In this document: positions 1-6,120 of the stretch, piece after piece
How the letters are laid out: every line of letters begins with the position of its first letter
Position numbering within the stretch: the stretch's first letter is position 1
From: an uncultured Clostridia bacterium
Lineage (GTDB): Bacteria > Bacillota > Clostridia > Oscillospirales > Ruminococcaceae
Assembly: GCA_947175045.1 (NCBI GenBank)
Contig: CAMWLH010000119.1
Location: 1 to 6,571, forward strand
Reading direction: 5' to 3'
DNA length: 6,571 nt
The notes under the pieces: model-generated
Told to the model about the DNA's origin: nothing
Seen by the model: the letters and a program-made list of their open reading frames with translations, nothing else
Databases searched by the model: none
Position numbers and translations under genes: made by a program

Positions 1-518
1 ACGCTGCCCACCTGAACGTCCAGCTCAAAGCTGTACTTTCTGGTTACCGTTCCGTCGTCGGCAGTTTCGGTCTCGTACTTGGAGGTTTCCGCCGCCTTTG
101 TGAGGTCAAGCGAGAAAGCGTCAGATTTGAGAACCGCACCCTCTGCCTTAGCCGAGGTAGCCAGCTGATTGACGCTTACCTTATAGTCCCCGTTGAGCGA
201 GGACGACGTGGTGGTAACCTTAAGACCCATAGCGTCCTTGCCGCTTGTGGTGTTGGTAACGGTGCTGCTGAACTGGTTGAACCTGGTCGGGCTCATCAGA
301 TAGCTGTTCTTGTTCAGAATATTGAAGTACTTATTCTTGAAAGAGGTCAGCTTGTCTATAACATCACGGTACGCCTCCTGCTGCCAGGAAATCGTTGTAA
401 GCTTTTTCTGCTGATTATCGATTTTGGTCTGATAGGTTTCCATCATCGCGCTGATGATGCTTTCCGTATCAAGGCCCGAATTCATGCCGCTAAAGCGGAT
501 CTGACTGCTTGAAGCCAT
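1..518 (-). CDS. fliD: Flagellar filament cap protein FliD (hook-associated protein 2), N-terminal part
   Basis: FliD forms the cap at the tip of the filament and folds exported flagellin into place. Only the first 172 codons are present; the frame is open to the left edge, so the gene is cut by the window and not broken. The N-terminus has the FliD_N signature: IRFSGMNSGLDTESIISAMM (residues 7-26) is the conserved SGLDT core followed by a helix. A polar, coiled-coil-like stretch follows (about 30-70), then VSVNQLATSAK (about 121-131), typical of the start of the D2/D3 region. The ATG directly abuts the csrA stop codon (TAA then ATG), and the ribosome binding site AGGAGG lies inside the last csrA codons, so translation is probably coupled. 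In Bacillus the flagellin gene usually follows csrA; here fliD does. Identity is confident from the N-terminal motif and context. Confidence 0.93.
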   Translation of the reverse strand, partial: MASSSQIRFSGMNSGLDTESIISAMMETYQTKIDNQQKKLTTISWQQEAYRDVIDKLTSFKNKYFNILNKNSYLMSPTRFNQFSSTVTNTTSGKDAMGLKVTTTSSSLNGDYKVSVNQLATSAKAEGAVLKSDAFSLDLTKAAETSKYETETADDGTVTRKYSFELDVQVGS

Positions 519-752
519 TTACTTATCCTCCTGATTATGTGATTTCAGAAGCGCGTCAATTCCGATGTTTGAAACATGCGCCGACTGCTCGTTGGTCGTC
601 TGTGTTTCCTTGAGCTCGCTTCTGATGATTTTTATCTCTTTGGGAGCATTTACTCCGATCTTCACCTTATCTCTTGTGATCTCCAGCACCGTTATTTCGA
701 TGTCATCGGATATCAAAATGCTTTCGTCCTGTTTACGGGTAACTACCAGCAT
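519..752 (-). CDS. csrA: Carbon storage / translational regulator CsrA
   Basis: CsrA is a small dimeric RNA-binding protein that binds GGA motifs near ribosome binding sites and, in Gram-positive flagellates, represses flagellin translation unless held by FliW. The 77-residue protein begins MLVVTRKQDESILI, the family N-terminal strand, and continues through GVNAPKEIKIIRSEL, where Arg44 is the conserved RNA-contact residue. The usual Gly in the early 'GES' turn is Asp here; B. subtilis CsrA also departs from Gly at this turn. The tail (about 48-77) is the longer type seen in FliW-dependent CsrA proteins and resembles the B. subtilis C-terminus. The frame is open for 13 more codons upstream, but family homology and the ribosome binding site GAGGAGGG six bases before this ATG fix the start at 752. 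It lies one base after the fliW stop, in a TGATATG junction. Confidence 0.95.
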   Translation of the reverse strand: MLVVTRKQDESILISDDIEITVLEITRDKVKIGVNAPKEIKIIRSELKETQTTNEQSAHVSNIGIDALLKSHNQEDK

Positions 753-753
753 A

Positions 754-1185
754 TCAACCCTCCTCGGAATATACGGGGCATTTGAAGTCATAATGTTCCG
801 TAAGAATTATCTGCGCGGCTACATTGTCCTTTAAATTCAGAACTATGGGACACCTTAAATTGATTGTCGTTTTTCTGTAATCGTCGGGAACTATTGCCGC
901 CGCAAGCATGATGTGAGGGGTATTTTCGTCCATGTTCAGCAGCTCCTGCTCTTCGTCGGATATCTCAAAACGGTAATCCGGGCACACCAGTGTGGGATCG
1001 TACACCACAAAGCAGGGCTCGGCGCTCTCCACCGACTGGAGCCACATGGGGAACTTCCCGTCACCGAGAGGGCTCAGCAGCGTGTAGCGCTTTGTCTGCT
1101 CGAAGCCGATGATACCCTCGGGAAAGGTAATGATCGTTTTTTCGTCGATCTCGACCTCTCCGAAATCTCTGGTAATAATCTTCAT
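754..1185 (-). CDS. fliW: Flagellar assembly factor FliW
   Basis: FliW is a cytoplasmic protein that binds either flagellin or CsrA. When flagellin is exported, freed FliW sequesters CsrA and relieves repression of flagellin translation. The 143-residue product has the family motifs in order: the opening MKIITRDFGEVEIDEKTI, FPEGIIGFE (21-29), FPMWLQS (45-51), AAAIVP (95-100), TTINLRCPIVLN (106-117) and AAQIIL (123-128). The usual small residue in the 'NLxAPI' motif is Cys112. The start is secure: MKI is the family start, and the only upstream in-frame codons run back 10 codons to a TGA with no ATG, GTG or TTG. The best Shine-Dalgarno sequence is unusually far upstream, with a hairpin in between (see the 1192-1213 entry). 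The last codons (GAG GAG GGT) double as the csrA ribosome binding site. Confidence 0.95.
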   Translation of the reverse strand: MKIITRDFGEVEIDEKTIITFPEGIIGFEQTKRYTLLSPLGDGKFPMWLQSVESAEPCFVVYDPTLVCPDYRFEISDEEQELLNMDENTPHIMLAAAIVPDDYRKTTINLRCPIVLNLKDNVAAQIILTEHYDFKCPVYSEEG

Positions 1186-1191
1186 ATCACA

Positions 1192-1213
1192 CGCCGTAAA
1201 CGGCGGCTCCTTT
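1192..1213 (-). promoter_or_regulatory. fliW ribosome binding site with intervening hairpin
   Basis: On the transcript, AAAGGAG (1213-1207) is followed after one base by a perfect 5-bp stem, CGCCG-TTTA-CGGCG (1205-1192), then TGTGAT and the fliW ATG. The linear distance from the Shine-Dalgarno sequence to the ATG is 21 nt, too long for efficient initiation. If the 14-nt hairpin forms, the effective spacing is 7 nt. No other Shine-Dalgarno-like sequence lies closer to the ATG. The structure is visible in the sequence; its role in initiation is inferred. Confidence 0.6.
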
Positions 1214-1231
1214 CAAGTGATCAGCCGGAGT

Positions 1232-1249
1232 CGCGCGGAAAGCCGCGCG
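1232..1249 (-). other. GC-rich stem-loop between the DUF6470 gene and fliW
   Basis: The transcript contains a perfect 7-bp stem, CGCGCGG-CTTT-CCGCGCG, starting seven bases after the DUF6470 stop codon. No T-run follows, so it does not look like an intrinsic terminator. It could protect or define an mRNA 3' end after processing, or tune read-through into fliW. An alternative weaker pairing (AGCCG with CGGCT, 1241-1245 with 1253-1257) overlaps the DUF6470 stop and is mutually exclusive with it. Confidence 0.5.
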
Positions 1250-1255
1250 GCACGG

Positions 1256-1876
1256 CTATACCTTTACGTCAATAACAGGCGGATCGTAATTCGGGTTAGC
1301 GCTCACGGGGAAGTATATCGGATCGCCGACATACTCTATCTCCACACGGGGATAATCCTTAACGATAAGCTCTACGCTGCCCGGGATAAATTCCATCGGA
1401 AGCTGGGGCGTAAGATCCCAGTCGATGTCCTGCGAACCCATCTGATACTCGATGTTGAGCGTGCCCGCTTCAAAGGTGATATCCGCGCCCTCCTTGGGAA
1501 GGAACTCCATGATCGTTTCAACGGTAGCCCCCGCACGGACGTTTTGTCTGGCGATATCCGAAGCCTTAACACCTCTCGCCAGCATATCTCCCTCCGAAGC
1601 AACGCGCGCCGTGCCCTGAAAAGCGAGCGACCAGCCCTCGTTTGCCTTCTGCTTGAGCATATCACCGTCGTTCATATGCCCGAAGCCAAGGCTCTTTCTC
1701 GCTTCATAGGTGTCAATTTTCAGCTTGAGAGGTTCCGCTTCCATAACATAACCTCCGTTTTTGGTGGAAATATTCACCTTCGGCTGCCTGTCGTCGGGAT
1801 ATTCATAGGTCGCGTTAGTCACCTTGATCTCAATTTTTATGGGGATCGTGGTTATTTGCAGCAAATTAGGGTTCAA
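1256..1876 (-). CDS. DUF6470 family protein (YviE-like), flagellar operon protein of unknown role
   Basis: The family is recognised from position and sequence: a conserved but uncharacterised protein found between flgL and fliW in Bacillota (YviE in B. subtilis). With the start chosen here it has 206 residues, close to the usual size of about 190. It begins MNPNLLQITTIPIKIEIKVT, an amphipathic beta-rich opening typical of the family. The middle contains the repeating Gly/Ala pattern YEARKSLGFGHMNDGDMLKQ and later GVKASDIARQNVRAGATVET, and the C-terminal half is beta-rich (VELIVKDYPRVEIEYVGDP). There is no signal peptide, membrane segment or cysteine. The frame opens nine bases earlier at a GTG (1885), but that GTG overlaps the Shine-Dalgarno sequence itself; the TTG at 1876 sits 8 nt after AGGAGG and gives the family-like N-terminus. 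Function is unknown; context suggests flagellar assembly or its control. Confidence 0.85.
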   Translation of the reverse strand: MNPNLLQITTIPIKIEIKVTNATYEYPDDRQPKVNISTKNGGYVMEAEPLKLKIDTYEARKSLGFGHMNDGDMLKQKANEGWSLAFQGTARVASEGDMLARGVKASDIARQNVRAGATVETIMEFLPKEGADITFEAGTLNIEYQMGSQDIDWDLTPQLPMEFIPGSVELIVKDYPRVEIEYVGDPIYFPVSANPNYDPPVIDVKV

Positions 1877-1884
1877 AACCAACA

Positions 1885-1890
1885 CCTCCT
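1885..1890 (-). promoter_or_regulatory. Ribosome binding site deciding the DUF6470 start
   Basis: AGGAGG (within AAAAAAGGAGGTG) lies 8 nt upstream of the TTG at 1876-1874, 2 nt upstream of the TTG at 1882, and overlaps the first base of the GTG at 1885. Only the TTG at 1876 has normal spacing, so the protein most likely starts there, on a rare TTG codon. Confidence 0.75.
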
Positions 1891-2091
1891 TTTTTGATTT
1901 TTGAACTATTTTACGACAACGGGGTTTGTTTTCGCATCATGCGCACACTCCGCCGCCGATATTTGCTTTTATCCTGAGCCGCGTTTCACGGCTTATCAAA
2001 ATCCTTTCCGATACGAGCATTGCCCGTATATGTCCGCAGCGGGCGGATTCGGCGAATTTTTCGCGCTCGGCCGCCCTATGCTGTTCAATAA
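1891..2091 (-). other. Hairpin-rich intergenic region between flgL and the DUF6470 gene
   Basis: This is the longest gap inside the operon. Reading along the transcript, three inverted repeats can be seen. At 2041-2076 a nested structure has an outer 6-bp stem (gggcgg with ccgccc) around an inner 5-bp GCGAA/TTCGC hairpin. At 2012-2028 there is a 7-bp stem with one G-U pair and a 3-base loop. At 1977-1993 there is another 7-bp stem with one G-U pair and an AAA loop. None is followed by a run of T, so none is a clear terminator. I see no convincing promoter. Short open frames occur on both strands, but none has a ribosome binding site or recognisable similarity. Its content suggests intergenic repeat debris or mRNA-stability structures. 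Confidence 0.45.
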
Positions 2092-3744
2092 TTAAATATA
2101 GTTGAATATGCTGTTGCCTACCGTCATTGACGACATTTGCAGGCAGGCGTTGTAGATCGCCTCAAACTGCTTGAGCAGCGTGATCTCATATTCGGGGTCT
2201 ACCGCTTCAAGGTCATCCTGGCGCTCCTTAAGATTGGTGTCGCGCACCTCGAGACGGTTGATGTTGAAATCGATAAATTCCTCCGAGCAACCCATATCCG
2301 CGATCTTTATCAGCAGACTCTCGCTCGCGTTGACTATTCTGTCGATACAGCCGTTCGCGTACTCGATATCTCCGTTTCTCAGCGCCTTCGCCGCGTCCAG
2401 CGTAAGCTGAATGTAGTTTTCGGAGTAGGTTTTTTCACGATTGACGCTTACATTTTCGTCGCCATTTACCGCTCTTACCGTTACCTTTTCGCCCTCTTTG
2501 GTGACGATACCGTCTTCGTCAATATGCGGGCAGTTGTCCGCGCCGAAAGCGGCCTTAAGTGCCTGGTTTATTGCGGTCACCGTGTCCTTAAGGTTGTATT
2601 CGCCGTTCGGATTTCCGTCTGTACCCGTCGACTCTGCCGCGGTAAAGGTTATCGTTTCTTTCTTATCGCCGCACTCAACGACGAAAGAGTATGTCTTGTT
2701 CGCTTCAAGCCCTATCAGACCAACTCTGTAATTGTCGGTATATCCGACCTCGTTGGTGAAATCCAGCTTGGAGTACTTATCGGGGTCTGCGTTGGGATTG
2801 TTCATAATGCAGACCGTTTTGTTATCAATGGTGATGGTGCCTGTCTCGGTATCTATCACCATGGTATTCTCGGGAACGTTAGTGGGATCCGCGGGATCTA
2901 TCTCCACATTTATATCCTCATACTGATACGCTTCCTTGATCTTAGCCGCGATATCTCCCATAAGGGTCTGCTTATCCGTCGAGGTACCGGTTCGTATGTA
3001 TACGGTTTTCTTGATATTGTCCGCATAGACGTCCAGCGCGTAATTCTTTGACGGTCCGATGGAGTTTATGTCGATATCCGCGAACCCGCTCTCCGCGCCG
3101 CAGCCGGAAACCTCAGCGCCGTTAAAGGATATCTTAAGCACCGACTGAGGGTCAACCTTCTGCGTTTCCTGGTTTATGACCATGCCAAGTCCGATGTCGA
3201 TATAAACGTCGTCCGAACAGGGGAACTTTCTCGCGTCATTATAAGCGTTTATCGGAACGCCGTTATAGGTAACGGTGACCGCGTTCCCATTCGCGTCCTC
3301 AAGGATATTGAACGGCATCTGGTCGTTGTTGCTTCCGCCGTATATTACACGCCCCGCGGAATCGGTATTGAATATCGAAACGAGGGACTTCGCCTTTGTT
3401 TCAAGCTGCTGCGCGTAGATTGCCAAGTCGCCTCTGTCTTTGTATGTGTTGCACGCCGCGACAAGCGTTTCGCGAATCAGCGCCAAATCTTCCGACACCT
3501 GCAGCAGAGAGGTCTCCGCCTCGGTGTAGAACTTGTTGGCAGTCTTAAGGTTTTCAGTATATTGCGCCGTGTTGTAGAGCTGACGCCTTACGTTCAGCGC
3601 CTTTGCCGCGGAAAGAGGAGCCTCGCTCGCGCGGTTGAAATCACGCCCCGACCATATCTTCTGCATAGAGTTGGTCTTCTGCTCCGCGATACGGTTTATA
3701 TTACGGTTATAGCCTCTTAAAATCGTCTGGTTGGTAATTCTCAT
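2092..3744 (-). CDS. flgL: Hook-filament junction protein FlgL (hook-associated protein 3), enlarged
   Basis: FlgL sits between FlgK and the flagellin filament and is exported by the flagellar type III system. The 550-residue product has conserved flagellin-like ends. The N-terminal coiled D0/D1 begins MRITNQTILRGYNRNINRIA and includes IWSGRDFNRASEAP (30-43) and GRVIYGGSNN (131-140). The C-terminal D1/D0 (about 440-550) ends LQMSSMTVGNSIFNYI, close to the usual FlgL terminus. Most FlgL proteins have about 300 residues; the extra length is a beta-rich insert (about 145-440) holding two related modules near 231-312 and 346-440. The protein has nine cysteines, unusual for an external flagellar part. 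The start follows AGGGGGTTAGGACAGA just after the flgK stop (23-nt gap). FlgN is its likely chaperone. The family call is firm; the insert's role is unknown. Confidence 0.95.
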   Translation of the reverse strand: MRITNQTILRGYNRNINRIAEQKTNSMQKIWSGRDFNRASEAPLSAAKALNVRRQLYNTAQYTENLKTANKFYTEAETSLLQVSEDLALIRETLVAACNTYKDRGDLAIYAQQLETKAKSLVSIFNTDSAGRVIYGGSNNDQMPFNILEDANGNAVTVTYNGVPINAYNDARKFPCSDDVYIDIGLGMVINQETQKVDPQSVLKISFNGAEVSGCGAESGFADIDINSIGPSKNYALDVYADNIKKTVYIRTGTSTDKQTLMGDIAAKIKEAYQYEDINVEIDPADPTNVPENTMVIDTETGTITIDNKTVCIMNNPNADPDKYSKLDFTNEVGYTDNYRVGLIGLEANKTYSFVVECGDKKETITFTAAESTGTDGNPNGEYNLKDTVTAINQALKAAFGADNCPHIDEDGIVTKEGEKVTVRAVNGDENVSVNREKTYSENYIQLTLDAAKALRNGDIEYANGCIDRIVNASESLLIKIADMGCSEEFIDFNINRLEVRDTNLKERQDDLEAVDPEYEITLLKQFEAIYNACLQMSSMTVGNSIFNYI

Positions 3745-3767
3745 TCTGTCCTAACCCCCTTACAGCC

Positions 3768-5336
3768 TTACAGTCCTACTCTGCCTGTGCCGTTTATCAG
3801 CTTATCCAGCATATCGTCTATCGCGGTGGTAATTCTCGAGGAAGCCGCGAACCACTTCTGATAGTTCAGCATATTCAGACCCTCCTCGTCCAGCGTTACG
3901 CCGGAAACGTCGTCCCTTGCGTCCAGCAGGGTGTTGACCGTAACTACCGCGGTATCATAGCGGCTCTTTTCATATGCGATCGTCTGACCAAGGCGGTTGC
4001 TGACAAATGAGATATACTCATAAATCGAGCCCTTAAAGTCGTTTGCGTTTCCAAAGGAAAGATTTATATTGTCAAACTGGGATATCAGATACAGGACGTT
4101 GGTATTCTGGTAGGTAACGTTACCCTCGGTGTCGGTTATTTCCTTATAGCCGTACTCATAGTTCCATGTACCGTCCTCAAGCGTGCGTGTCTGACCTATC
4201 ATAGTGGGGTCTTCCATCCACGCCTCGGACACATGAATATTGCCCGCGGTGATGACTACTGAGTCGGTCTCGATACCGTCGATCTGCGCCATGAACATCG
4301 CCCTGTTCTCATAGCCGGGCTCCTCATAGCCGTTAGCCTTGTTAAAGGTCTGGGCGAGAGTGCTTGCGAAAGCGTTCAGCGCACTCTTGAAGTAAGCAAT
4401 GCCGTAGTAGCCGTTCTGGTTTCCCGTCGCGTACACGCCGTTGCCGTTTATCATGTTCTGGTAGCCCTTGAGTATTCCGTTTTGCAGAATGAGATCTTCA
4501 CCGCTGGAGAAATACAGTATAGCCTCTCCGTAATCGTCGTAATCTCTCATTATAATGCTGTTGGTCTTGAATTTCTCTCCGTCGAGCACTCTCACGCCCG
4601 CCATGTCAACGCTGAACGTGCCGTTTGAGTTGTATGTAACGGAAATGTTGCCGTATGTAGCCAGCTCGTCAACATACATATTAAGCTCGTCGTACAGCTC
4701 GTTGGGACCGTAGTCGTTGGGATAATGGAACTTTTCCTTGGCGATTTTCTCGTTGAGGAAATTCATCTGCTCCAGCATACCGTTGATATACTGCACGGTA
4801 TCCTCAAGTTCCCCGACATAGGTATCCTCAATCTGCTTGATCTCTTGATAATAACTGTTGAGCGCCTGGCACAGGTTTGTCGCGGCATTTCTCGCAATGG
4901 TAGCGACCTCGCGGCTGTCTGGCTTTTCCTCCGAATAGTCTTGAAGCGCGTTAAAGAATTGCTGCGTGTGGTACTGCAGACCATCCGTCTCGAAGTTGTC
5001 CAGAACGTCCTCTATCTCCGACAGTATGGTCATGGTTTTGTTGGTCTCCGCCTCTATTGAGACGTTTTCGCGGTAACGCTTGTCTATATAAGAGTCTCTC
5101 ACCTGGGAAACTCCGTAAGCGTTTACGCCGTAGCCGTTAAGGGAAAGGCTGTTTGTGGGGCTGCTCCAGCGCAGCTCTCTGTTTCCCGAAACGTACATCG
5201 CGTACAAATCAACGCGCTGCCTTGTGTACCCGGGGGTATTTATATTGGCAACGTTATTTCCGACAATATCCTGGCACTTATTAGCCATCTGCAAGGTTCT
5301 TTTCTGAACCTCAAATCCCAACATCGTAGGTCGCAT
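3768..5336 (-). CDS. flgK: Hook-filament junction protein FlgK (hook-associated protein 1)
   Basis: FlgK is the first junction protein on the hook, exported through the flagellar type III apparatus and joined by FlgL. The 522-residue product has the signature of rod/hook/HAP proteins, NNVANINTPGYTRQRV (27-42), in the N-terminal D0 helix region. The classic C-terminus (470-522) contains DDVSGVTLDEEGLNMLNYQ, then FAASSRITTAIDDMLDKLIN and GRVG at the end. The central domain is variable and rich in Tyr, Asn and Gly. Length is normal for the family. The start is supported by AGGAGG seven bases before the ATG; the flgN stop codon TAG is itself the first part of that site (TAGGAGG), leaving 11 bases between the genes. 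Only two cysteines are present, in contrast to the neighbouring FlgL. Confidence 0.97.
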   Translation of the reverse strand: MRPTMLGFEVQKRTLQMANKCQDIVGNNVANINTPGYTRQRVDLYAMYVSGNRELRWSSPTNSLSLNGYGVNAYGVSQVRDSYIDKRYRENVSIEAETNKTMTILSEIEDVLDNFETDGLQYHTQQFFNALQDYSEEKPDSREVATIARNAATNLCQALNSYYQEIKQIEDTYVGELEDTVQYINGMLEQMNFLNEKIAKEKFHYPNDYGPNELYDELNMYVDELATYGNISVTYNSNGTFSVDMAGVRVLDGEKFKTNSIIMRDYDDYGEAILYFSSGEDLILQNGILKGYQNMINGNGVYATGNQNGYYGIAYFKSALNAFASTLAQTFNKANGYEEPGYENRAMFMAQIDGIETDSVVITAGNIHVSEAWMEDPTMIGQTRTLEDGTWNYEYGYKEITDTEGNVTYQNTNVLYLISQFDNINLSFGNANDFKGSIYEYISFVSNRLGQTIAYEKSRYDTAVVTVNTLLDARDDVSGVTLDEEGLNMLNYQKWFAASSRITTAIDDMLDKLINGTGRVGL

Positions 5337-5347
5337 TTTCTGTCCTC

Positions 5348-5833
5348 CTAAATCTGCCTGATAACCTGAGCCGACGACACCCCGCCGTAGACCTTTGACG
5401 CGCTTTTGTCGTAGGTCTCGGGTTTCTCGAAGATACCCGCCTGCTTAACAAATTCCCGCTGATTTTCCAGCTTCTTCTTGACGATATCGTTGGTTTCCTC
5501 GTTTATCGTCTTGATGTTCTCAAGCAGCTCCGTAAGTTGATTTATAAGCAAATTCATCTTTGCTCTGTAACCCTCGGGAACCTCTTCAACAAGCTCCGCG
5601 AGTTTTTTGCCCTGCAATCCGAGACCCTTGAAAAGCTCCTCTCTCTTATCCTCAAGCGATTTGCTCTTCATAAGGAACGCCTGCTCCTTATTAAGCGACT
5701 CCGTGAGCCAATCCAGGTCGTCAGTCATTATCTTCGTGCGTTTTTTCATCAGAAAAACCAGAAGCTCTCTGTAAAAATCCACATCTATTTCCAGACACCG
5801 CGTGACCGCGTTTGTAACTCTTTCAGTCATCAT
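5348..5833 (-). CDS. flgN: FlgN family flagellar export chaperone
   Basis: FlgN is a cytoplasmic helical chaperone that binds the C-termini of FlgK and FlgL and delivers them to the export gate; those two genes lie directly downstream. The 161-residue product is almost wholly helical and charged, with heptad-like leucines between about 15 and 135 (FYRELLVFLMKKRTKIM, LLINQLTELLENIKTINEE). It ends in a loose tail containing YDKSASKVYGG, which recalls the short Tyr/Gly motif near the end of many Bacillota FlgN proteins. Similarity is weak at the sequence level, so the call leans on size, fold pattern and position. The gene starts one base after the flgM stop (TGATATG). Two ATGs are adjacent: the first lies 4 nt from the GGGG of the ribosome binding site, the second (5830) 7 nt, so the true start may be the second, giving 160 residues. 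Confidence 0.85.
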   Translation of the reverse strand: MMTERVTNAVTRCLEIDVDFYRELLVFLMKKRTKIMTDDLDWLTESLNKEQAFLMKSKSLEDKREELFKGLGLQGKKLAELVEEVPEGYRAKMNLLINQLTELLENIKTINEETNDIVKKKLENQREFVKQAGIFEKPETYDKSASKVYGGVSSAQVIRQI

Positions 5834-5834
5834 A

Positions 5835-6107
5835 TCACCCCATCAAGATATAGCCCGCAAGCTCCGCGGGGTCTACGCCCTCCTCCGCGAACCGCTGCGC
5901 TTCAAGCAGCTCCTGCGGTGCGGCGTCCGCCTTTATATCCTGTACGATCCCGCTTCTTGCCGCCGTCAGCGCGTCGGCAAAGCCGAATTCGATCCTGTCT
6001 GTTCTGTCTGTTTTTTTAACGGAAGCAGAGGCATCGGACTTATTTGGAGCACTGACTTTCTGCGAAGTGTATGAAGTTATCACTCCGTTAATTCTTTTGA
6101 TCTCCAT
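5835..6107 (-). CDS. flgM: Anti-sigma-28 factor FlgM (negative regulator of flagellin synthesis)
   Basis: FlgM binds the flagellar sigma factor (sigma-28/sigma-D) and is lost by export once the hook is complete, releasing late-gene transcription. The 90-residue product has the family layout: a polar, disordered N-terminus (MEIKRINGVITSYTSQKVSA), a 'DRIEFG' motif (about 37-42, like the DKIEIS of FlgM), an Ala-rich helix, and a C-terminal helix EEGVDPAELAGYIL matching the 'G-Y-x-V-D-x-x-x-I-A' sigma-binding end in reduced form. Similarity is low, but it is first in the operon, directly before flgN-flgK-flgL, as in many Bacillota. Translation starts at ATG behind AGGAGG with 7-nt spacing. A sigma-28-type promoter about 260 bases upstream would give FlgM autoregulation. 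Confidence 0.8.
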   Translation of the reverse strand: MEIKRINGVITSYTSQKVSAPNKSDASASVKKTDRTDRIEFGFADALTAARSGIVQDIKADAAPQELLEAQRFAEEGVDPAELAGYILMG

Positions 6108-6114
6108 AAAATTG

Positions 6115-6120
6115 CCTCCT
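6115..6120 (-). promoter_or_regulatory. flgM ribosome binding site
   Basis: AGGAGG lies 7 nt before the flgM ATG. It directly abuts the end of the upstream palindromic element: the sequence TAAGGAGG joins the element's last bases to the site, and the 11-bp palindrome stem ends 11 nt before it. Confidence 0.8.

Noticed and set aside
1109..1897. 262-codon plus-strand frame antisense to fliW and the DUF6470 gene.
   Set aside because: It spans the gap between two recognised minus-strand genes and shows no family features.
1977..1993. Possible terminator after flgL.
   Set aside because: The 7-bp stem has no T-run on either side; downstream genes are co-oriented and lack an obvious promoter of their own.
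1901..2095. 64-codon plus-strand frame between the DUF6470 gene and flgL.
   Set aside because: Starts with TTG without a ribosome binding site, ends over the flgL stop, lies in a hairpin-rich gap and resembles no family I recognise.
2137..3051. 304-codon plus-strand frame antisense to flgL.
   Set aside because: It mirrors the codon pattern of flgL, whose ends carry clear family motifs; no plus-strand ribosome binding site or promoter is visible.
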